NCBI GenBank assembly: GCA_003451715.1
Contig: DMJN01000323.1
Coordinates: forward strand, 1-7,815
Direction: 5' to 3'
Length of the DNA: 7,815 nt
Source: Gammaproteobacteria bacterium
Lineage (GTDB): Bacteria; Pseudomonadota; Gammaproteobacteria; Pseudomonadales; Pseudohongiellaceae
Each line of letters begins with the position of its first letter. Position 1 is the first letter of the stretch. Both the position numbers and the translations under genes were made by a program. Of this stretch, positions 1-4,642 are shown piece after piece. The notes under the pieces are model-generated. The model worked only from the letters and a program-made list of their open reading frames with translations, was not told where the DNA came from and ran no database searches.

Positions 1-594
1 GCGAATGGTGATGAAGCCATAGAACTGATGATAGATGGCATCGCCGATGCCTTAGAGGGTGAATCGATCCCAGATCACCGCTCGGTAATTATTCATGCGC
101 AGCTCATTCGAGCAGATCAACTTGACCGCGTTAAGGAATTGGGAATCATTCCTTCCTATTACTCGGCACATCCATTTTTCTGGGGCGGCTGGCATCGATT
201 GAGTTTCGGTGACGATCGCGCCAGCTTCATCAGTCCGGTAAGGGCTACTGTTAATCGCGGTATTCCTTTTACGATTCATAATGACGCACCTATCGTGCCA
301 CCGGATATGATGCGGCTCGTTTCTATCACGGTTAATCGACAAACCCGCAGTGGCTATATACTCGGTCCCGAGCAGCGCGCAACACCCCTGGAAGCACTCT
401 ATGCCATCACTCAAGGCGCCGCCTACCAGTATTTCGAGGAAGATGAGAAAGGCAGTATCACTCCCGGTAAACGCGCCGATCTGGTTATACTGGAAGACAA
501 TCCGCTAACAACAGATCCAGCGGAGCTTGCCAACATAGCAATAGAAGCAACTTATGCACGTGGTAAATTGGTATTTAGAAGAGAACTAAACTGA
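1..594 (+). CDS. Amidohydrolase family 3 (YtcJ-like) metal-dependent hydrolase, 3' part
   Basis: The reading frame is open from base 1, so the gene starts outside the window; 197 residues of the C-terminal part are seen. Visible motifs fit the YtcJ-like branch of the amidohydrolase superfamily. The fragment opens inside an H-x-N-G-D-x-A-I type motif (ANGDEAIE at residues 1-8, with the His presumably just outside). It has a metal- or substrate-site His in VIIHAQ (His32), a SAHPFFWGGWH stretch (55-65), and the superfamily Asp in HNDAP (Asp95). The typical C-terminal strand ITPGKRADLVILEDNPL spans 153-169. These enzymes hydrolyse amide or related C-N bonds in a TIM barrel with a flanking beta sandwich; the substrate here cannot be told. 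A signal peptide, if any, lies outside the window. The next gene starts 14 bases downstream on the same strand, suggesting one transcript. Family assignment is firm; specificity is unknown. Confidence 0.9.
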   Translation, partial: ANGDEAIELMIDGIADALEGESIPDHRSVIIHAQLIRADQLDRVKELGIIPSYYSAHPFFWGGWHRLSFGDDRASFISPVRATVNRGIPFTIHNDAPIVPPDMMRLVSITVNRQTRSGYILGPEQRATPLEALYAITQGAAYQYFEEDEKGSITPGKRADLVILEDNPLTTDPAELANIAIEATYARGKLVFRRELN

Positions 595-608
595 AGATGG
601 AGTAGGGC

Positions 609-1475
609 ATGAAAGTCGCATTTATTGGATTGGGTGTCATGGGTTATCCAATGGCAGGGCATGTTAAAAATGCCGGAATGGATGTGTGCGTGTACAACCG
701 CACTACAGAAAAGGCTGCGCAGTGGTGTGAGGAGTATAGGGGTGACATGGCACCTTCGCCTGCCGAAGCAGCCGTTGGCTGTGACGTGGTATTGGTGTGC
801 GTCGGCAATGACAACGATGTCAGGCAAGTCATTCAGGGTGAGACAGGCGCTCTGGCCGGGATGAGACAGGGAGCGATCCTGGTGGATCATACTACCGCCT
901 CGGCCAGCCTGGCTCGAGAGCTATACAGTGAAGCTCAAGAGCAGGGTAAACAGTTTCTGGATGCGCCGGTCTCCGGTGGACAGGCGGGTGCCGAAAATGG
1001 CGCGTTAACGGTAATGATTGGTGGTGATCAGGCAAGCTATGCTGCCGCCAGGCCTATCATCGATACCTATTCTAAGTTTAACAAGTTATTGGGTGCCGCC
1101 GGCAGTGGGCAGCTGGCCAAGATGTGCAACCAGATTTGTATCGCCGGAGTTGTAGAAGGACTTGCCGAGGCATTGAATTTCGGAGTCAGGGCAGGACTCG
1201 ACGGTGAAGATCTAATCGAGACTATTTCCAAAGGTGCGGCGGGATCCTGGCAAATGGATAACCGCTACAAGACCATGTTGGCCGATGAGTACGAGTTCGG
1301 ATTTGCCGTCGACTGGATGCGCAAGGACCTGGGCATTGCGCTGGAAGAAGCGAAGAGCAATGGTGCCGAGCTCCCTGTCGCCGAATTGGTGGATAGCTTC
1401 TACGCTGAAATTCAGGAGATGGGCGGAAACCGGTGGGATACCTCCAGCTTGCTGAGGCGTTTCACAAAGCACTGA
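609..1475 (+). CDS. NAD(P)-dependent beta-hydroxyacid dehydrogenase (3-hydroxyisobutyrate dehydrogenase family)
   Basis: Complete 288-residue cytosolic oxidoreductase, normal length for the family. The N-terminal Rossmann domain opens with the dinucleotide motif GLGVMG (residues 7-12). The Asn-Arg-Thr after strand 2 (30-32) is typical of members that prefer NADPH, so NADP(H) use is inferred. The substrate-binding signature DAPVSGG is at 118-124. The catalytic lysine is Lys171 in GSGQLAKMCNQ, with the conserved Asn at 174. The second conserved lysine motif KDLGIALEEAK begins at Lys239 in the all-helical C-terminal domain. Relatives oxidise or reduce 3-hydroxyisobutyrate, tartronate semialdehyde, succinic semialdehyde or similar small hydroxyacids; motifs alone do not choose between them. 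The start is supported by GGAG at 599-602, six bases before the ATG. It follows the amidohydrolase by 14 bases, so it probably handles a product of the same catabolic route; that link is inference. Confidence 0.93.
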   Translation: MKVAFIGLGVMGYPMAGHVKNAGMDVCVYNRTTEKAAQWCEEYRGDMAPSPAEAAVGCDVVLVCVGNDNDVRQVIQGETGALAGMRQGAILVDHTTASASLARELYSEAQEQGKQFLDAPVSGGQAGAENGALTVMIGGDQASYAAARPIIDTYSKFNKLLGAAGSGQLAKMCNQICIAGVVEGLAEALNFGVRAGLDGEDLIETISKGAAGSWQMDNRYKTMLADEYEFGFAVDWMRKDLGIALEEAKSNGAELPVAELVDSFYAEIQEMGGNRWDTSSLLRRFTKH

Positions 1476-1530
1476 GAGAATCCAATCAGGGAGCCGAAGC
1501 TGCGCAGGGCGATTTGAAGATTGCCTTTTG

Positions 1531-1552
1531 GCAGGCACTTTTTAAGTCCTGC
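1531..1552 (+). other. Hairpin in the 220-base gap after the dehydrogenase
   Basis: GCAGG (1531-1535) and ACTT (1537-1540) pair with AAGT (1544-1547) and CCTGC (1548-1552), giving nine pairs with one bulged C and a TTT loop. There is no U-run after it, so it is not a classical intrinsic terminator. It may be an RNA 3'-end structure or simply chance. The rest of the gap (1476-1695) shows no convincing gene; the short open frame across 1433-1636 lies mostly in the shadow of the dehydrogenase. Confidence 0.3.
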
Positions 1553-1684
1553 AAACCGTCTGCTGGAGCGGACTCCCCATCCGGAAAGCCACCCATTGAT
1601 CGGCCAATAGCCCGCAATTGGTCCCGTTTCTATTGATTATTAGCGCCCAAACCACTAACTTATACGGTTCGCACACCGTCCCAC

Positions 1685-1690
1685 AGGAAG
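1685..1690 (+). promoter_or_regulatory. Ribosome binding site that sets the start at 1696
   Basis: AGGAAG lies five bases before the ATG at 1696. The frame also stays open upstream to a TTG at 1618, but that codon has no such site, and starting there would put 26 non-signal residues ahead of a textbook signal peptide. The 1696 start is therefore preferred. Confidence 0.8.
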
Positions 1691-1695
1691 TACCA

Positions 1696-2727
1696 ATGAA
1701 GAGCAGATTTTTACCTATTATTTTGGTAGTTGCGGCATATTGTGGAATCGCTACAGCACAGTCAGATAGCGACTACCAGGTGCCACGTACAGAGTGGGGT
1801 CAACCCGATCTGCAGGGTGTCTGGAACTTCAGCTCCAACACACCCATGCAGCGCCCGCAACGCTATGGCACCCAGGAATTTCTGACTGCCGAGCAAATTG
1901 AAGAAGCCATCGAGCGGCAGGAAAAGAACGCGGCAACGGCAGATGCAGCAGCGGCTCGCCTGGTGATAAACCCCGAGGCGCCCCCCGTTACCAATAACCC
2001 GGGTGGTTATAACGATTTCTGGTTTGAAAACAGAGGCATAGGCGATACGGTGCGCACGTCCCATATCATCTATCCGGAAAATGGTCGGGAACCTGCAACC
2101 GTGGAAGGCGCGAAGCGTCAATTTGGTGGTCTTGGACCGGACATTCCCGGCGAGCGACCCGTGCGTTACGTTGTAGGCGGCATCGCTAAAGATGGACCTG
2201 AGGATCGTGGCCTTTCTTCACGCTGCATCGTCGGATTCAATTCCGGCCCTCCGTTTGTCCCCAGCCTGTACAACAACAATATGCAGATTTTTCAGAACAA
2301 AGATACTGCGGTAATCATGACCGAGATGATTCACGATGCACGAATTGTCCCCCTGGTGGACAAGCCCGCATTGAACGACGACATTCGCCTCTGGTCAGGT
2401 GATTCACGAGGTTACTGGGATGGTGATACCCTGGTTGTGGAGACAAAAAACTTTAATGGCCTGCGTCAGAGCTGGGGCTCTGTTGGGCATAATTACGATG
2501 CCGTGCTGACCGAGAAGTTCACACGAATGGCATTCGGTACAGTCAACTATGAATTTACTGTCGATGATCCTTCTACATTTACCGACAAAATCACGGCTAT
2601 AGTTCCTATGACCAAGGTTGCGGGGCAGATCTATGAGTATGCCTGTCATGAAGGCAACTACGGTATGTTTAATATTCTTCGCGGTAAACGTGTGGAAGAA
2701 CGCATGGAGGCTGAAGGCAGCAATTAG
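1696..2727 (+). CDS. Secreted protein of uncharacterised 'PDGKPDxxGxW' family (longer paralogue)
   Basis: A 343-residue exported protein of unknown function. The N-terminus has a basic residue pair, a hydrophobic core (about 6-15) and a probable signal peptidase I site after ATA (residue 21). No convincing lipobox is seen around Cys16. The mature protein opens with PRTEWGQPDLQGVW (30-43), then has a helical charged segment (60-80) and a Gly/Pro-rich middle. The C-terminal part, mostly predicted as beta strands, includes WDGDTLVVET (241-250), DDPSTFTDKIT (290-300) and YEYACHEGNYGM (313-324). The last two blocks and a central SRCIVG (Cys177) are shared with the protein encoded at 2842. I know of no assigned reaction for this family; similar proteins occur in multiple copies in marine gammaproteobacteria and acidobacteria (recalled, not checked). 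The gene ends in two consecutive in-frame stops (TAG TAA, 2725-2730). Confidence 0.85.
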   Translation: MKSRFLPIILVVAAYCGIATAQSDSDYQVPRTEWGQPDLQGVWNFSSNTPMQRPQRYGTQEFLTAEQIEEAIERQEKNAATADAAAARLVINPEAPPVTNNPGGYNDFWFENRGIGDTVRTSHIIYPENGREPATVEGAKRQFGGLGPDIPGERPVRYVVGGIAKDGPEDRGLSSRCIVGFNSGPPFVPSLYNNNMQIFQNKDTAVIMTEMIHDARIVPLVDKPALNDDIRLWSGDSRGYWDGDTLVVETKNFNGLRQSWGSVGHNYDAVLTEKFTRMAFGTVNYEFTVDDPSTFTDKITAIVPMTKVAGQIYEYACHEGNYGMFNILRGKRVEERMEAEGSN

Positions 2728-2730
2728 TAA

Positions 2731-2832
2731 ATGCTGAATGAAGCCAATAGCGGCCCGCTTGGTCCGTTCAGGGGTTCTTCTTTGGAAGAAATGATTAGTC
2801 AGTTTGAAGCAATAAAAATGAAATCGAAGTAA
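2731..2832 (+). CDS. Possible 33-residue small ORF between the paralogues
   Basis: Directly after the double stop of the upstream gene, and in the same frame, an ATG opens 33 codons ending with TAA at 2830-2832. That is nine bases before the next start, and the stop abuts that gene's ribosome site. The product would end in a charged, helix-prone segment (SLEEMISQFEAIKMKSK). The nearest Shine-Dalgarno-like GAAGG (2713-2717) is 13 bases from the ATG, longer than ideal. It could be a translated leader coupling the two genes, a decayed C-terminal extension of the upstream gene, or chance. There is no homology evidence. Confidence 0.15.
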   Translation: MLNEANSGPLGPFRGSSLEEMISQFEAIKMKSK

Positions 2833-2841
2833 GGGTAAGCA

Positions 2842-3663
2842 ATGAAAAACACAGTCTATAAAATAATTTCCATCACCTGTCTGCTCATGTTTGCGGGTTC
2901 TACAATTGCCCAGCTTGATGAGTTCCCACGTACACCGGATGGCAAGCCAGATTTCAGTGGTATCTGGCAAGCCATGACCAATGCACACTATGACATTGAA
3001 CCCCATGCGGCAGCCTATGGGCCATATCCGCGAGAAATGGGTGCGCTGTCTGCTATCCCGGCCAGTCTCGGTGTTGTTGAAGGGGGTCGTATTCCCTATA
3101 ACGAGCAGGCGCTGCGCCAACGCGATGCAAACCGAGTGGATGCAATCACAAAAGATCCGCTGGCCAAGTGTTATATGCCCGGTATTCCTCGTGCGAATTA
3201 CCTGCCGTTTCCCTTTCAGATAGTGCAATCCAGGGATGTAATCCTGATTGCCTACGAGGTGGCGGAGTCCAATCGTATTCTTTATGTTGATCAGCCCGAA
3301 TTGGAATCACAGGTCGATGCCTGGATGGGCCACTCCAATGCCCATTGGGAAGGCGACACGCTGGTGGTACTTGTAACCGGTCAGATTCCCGATAGCTGGC
3401 TGGACCGGGCGGGTAATCATCATAGCTGGGAGATGGTGGTCGAGGAACGCTGGACCCCTGCCGGACCCAATCATGTTAACTACTCAGCGACAATCACCGA
3501 TCCGAATACCTTTACTCAACCCTGGACGGTGAATTTTCCGGTGTATCGTCACATCGGCGAGAACATGCAGCTACTGGAATTCAAATGTGTAGAGTTTGCG
3601 GAGGAGTATCTGTATGGCGAATGGCGTAAGGAAGGCACGCCAATCGGCAATCCGCGTCAGTAA
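2842..3663 (+). CDS. Secreted protein of uncharacterised 'PDGKPDxxGxW' family (shorter paralogue)
   Basis: A 273-residue exported protein related to the one encoded at 1696. A signal peptide (KNTVYK followed by hydrophobic residues 8-19) probably ends after STIA (residue 23), leaving Gln at the mature N-terminus. The family opening PRTPDGKPDFSGIWQ is at 29-43. Further blocks are KDPLAKCYMPGIPR (104-117), FPFQIVQSRDVILIAYE (123-139), the signature WEGDTLVVL (169-177), EERWTP (201-206), ATITDPNTFTQPWT (216-229) and LEFKCVE (245-251). Cys110 and Cys249 match Cys177 and Cys317 of the longer paralogue with nearly equal spacing, suggesting a periplasmic disulfide. TAAGGG at 2830-2835, six bases before the ATG, supports the start. 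Biochemical role is unknown. Tandem placement indicates duplication and probable co-expression; transcription ends at the hairpin at 3680. Confidence 0.88.
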   Translation: MKNTVYKIISITCLLMFAGSTIAQLDEFPRTPDGKPDFSGIWQAMTNAHYDIEPHAAAYGPYPREMGALSAIPASLGVVEGGRIPYNEQALRQRDANRVDAITKDPLAKCYMPGIPRANYLPFPFQIVQSRDVILIAYEVAESNRILYVDQPELESQVDAWMGHSNAHWEGDTLVVLVTGQIPDSWLDRAGNHHSWEMVVEERWTPAGPNHVNYSATITDPNTFTQPWTVNFPVYRHIGENMQLLEFKCVEFAEEYLYGEWRKEGTPIGNPRQ

Positions 3664-3679
3664 GCTTTGGATTGAAAAC

Positions 3680-3712
3680 AAAAGGCCAGTGTCGAAAGAC
3701 GCGGGCCTTTTT
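3680..3712 (+). terminator. Strong intrinsic terminator, possibly bidirectional
   Basis: AAAAGGCC (3680-3687) pairs with GGCCTTTT (3704-3711). After one A-G mismatch an inner stem GTGTC/GACGC (one G-T pair) closes on a GAAA tetraloop (3694-3697). The plus side ends in TTTTT (3708-3712). Read on the minus strand, the same hairpin is followed by TTTTGTTTTC, so it can also end the convergent nitroreductase transcript. Confidence 0.88.
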
Positions 3713-3755
3713 CGTTGTGGCTGACATGTAGAGTATTTTCGTGCCATTGTTCCAG

Positions 3756-4412
3756 TCACTGAAAGCTGGCTACCTGTTGCAGGCTTTTTCTGGAAATCGC
3801 CGGCACTCGCGCGTTCTCATCGGGATAACCTGCTACCAGCACCATCAAGGGTTTCTCTGAGGCGGGTCGGCCGAGAATCTGGTTCAGAAATTTCATTGGG
3901 CTGGGCGTGTGGGTCAGGGTAGCCAGCCCGGCATTGTGTAGAGCGGCGATCAGCAGTCCGCTGGCAATGCTTGCGGATTCAGTAACGAAATAGTTCTTCA
4001 GCTGCTTGCCGTTCTCATCCAGGCAATATTTCTGGGCAAAGATCACAATCAGGTAAGCAGCCGTTTCGAGGAAGGGCTTGTTGGAATCGGTACCCAGTGG
4101 TGCGAGGGCATCGAGCCAATCCTGTGGCGCCCGATTCTCATAAAATTCCTGCTCTTCGATCTCGGCGGCTTCACGAATTTGTTTCTTTATTGCCGGACTA
4201 CTGACCACTGCAAAATGCCAGGGTTGTCGATTGGCGCCACTGGGAGCGCTGTTGGCGGTTAGCAGACAGTTCTCGATTATCTGCTTCGGCACCGCCCGGT
4301 CGGAGAAATCTCTCACAGTGCGGCGGTTCTGCATCAATTGCTCAAAGGAGTGTGATCGTGACAACATTTCTGCTTCGTCCCGTTCCTGAAAATTGAGGTC
4401 TATGGTGTCCAT
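3756..4412 (-). CDS. Nitroreductase-superfamily flavoenzyme, iodotyrosine deiodinase (IYD)-like
   Basis: A 218-residue FMN enzyme of the nitroreductase fold. FMN-binding motifs are visible: the RRTVRDF segment (30-36), [12 protein letters not shown] (56-67), [18 protein letters not shown] (146-163), the THTP loop (167-170) and a C-terminal basic RK (208-209). The opening [16 protein letters not shown] and the ends [11 protein letters not shown] (180-190) and [11 protein letters not shown] (194-204) closely resemble animal IYD as I recall it. Most telling, Glu87, Tyr91 and Lys112 fall at the spacing of the IYD lid residues (Glu157, Tyr161, Lys182 in the human enzyme) that grip the zwitterion of halotyrosines. 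IYD reductively removes iodine or bromine from mono- and dihalotyrosine. There is no N-terminal membrane anchor, as in bacterial homologues, so it is cytosolic. The ATG at 4412 has AAGGA eight bases upstream (4421-4425 on the minus strand). A general nitro/quinone reductase is the alternative. Confidence 0.9.
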   Translation of the reverse strand: MDTIDLNFQERDEAEMLSRSHSFEQLMQNRRTVRDFSDRAVPKQIIENCLLTANSAPSGANRQPWHFAVVSSPAIKKQIREAAEIEEQEFYENRAPQDWLDALAPLGTDSNKPFLETAAYLIVIFAQKYCLDENGKQLKNYFVTESASIASGLLIAALHNAGLATLTHTPSPMKFLNQILGRPASEKPLMVLVAGYPDENARVPAISRKSLQQVASFQ

Positions 4413-4470
4413 CTACTGTTTCCTTGTTCTTTAACTTGCACTTGAGCGATAGGTGGATTAGATGATGTCT

Positions 4471-4499
4471 TTTATACTCAGTGTCCCGTCCGTGTACAA
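4471..4499 (-). promoter_or_regulatory. Sigma70-like promoter for the IYD-like gene
   Basis: On the minus strand, TTGTAC (4499-4494) is separated by exactly 17 bases from TATAAA (4476-4471). This gives a predicted transcript start near 4464 and a leader of about 50 bases before the ATG at 4412. It is a good match to the consensus by eye only. Confidence 0.5.
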
Positions 4500-4560
4500 C
4501 ACTTATCTCTCACCTGAAGGTATGGAGTGAATTTGAAAAAACCGCTAGTCTAGGAGTGTC

Positions 4561-4576
4561 TACCAGAGGACTGGTA
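4561..4576. repeat. Perfect 6-bp inverted repeat upstream of the M14 gene
   Basis: TACCAG, four spacer bases (AGGA), then CTGGTA. It sits 67 bases before the preferred M14 start, in the divergent region, with a doubled CTAG (4545-4553) just ahead of it. It could be a dyad operator or a small leader hairpin. No clear sigma70 promoter for the plus-strand gene was found nearby. Confidence 0.35.
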
Positions 4577-4631
4577 AATCACCAAAATGGAAGTCTGTTC
4601 TACTTTTGGGAAATTCTGTAAATCGCTCAAC

Positions 4632-4636
4632 AAGAG
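4632..4636 (+). promoter_or_regulatory. Ribosome binding site that decides between two ATGs of the M14 gene
   Basis: AAGAG ends directly against the first ATG (4637) but lies six bases before the second in-frame ATG (4643). The second is therefore the better start, shortening the protein by two residues. Confidence 0.6.
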
Positions 4637-4642
4637 ATGCCT

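Noticed and set aside
1602..1623. GGCCAAT/ATTGGTC hairpin with 8-base loop as a terminator
   Set aside because: Includes a G-T pair, and only a broken T-rich stretch follows; too weak to call.
1433..1636. 67-codon frame overlapping the dehydrogenase end and running into the gap
   Set aside because: Starts out of frame within the dehydrogenase, lacks a ribosome site, and its product has no recognisable feature.
1633..1666. TTGATT ... TATACG as a promoter for the paralogue pair
   Set aside because: Spacing is 22 bases; the 17-base alternative TAACTT is a poor -10. A promoter probably lies here, but I cannot place it.
1618..1695. Upstream TTG start adding 26 residues to the first secreted paralogue
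   Set aside because: No ribosome site at 1618; the ATG at 1696 has AGGAAG five bases upstream and begins a clean signal peptide.
2404..3228. Long minus-strand open frame (274 codons) across both paralogues
   Set aside because: It lies antisense to two well-supported genes and their spacer, and its Cys/His-rich product shows no family motif.
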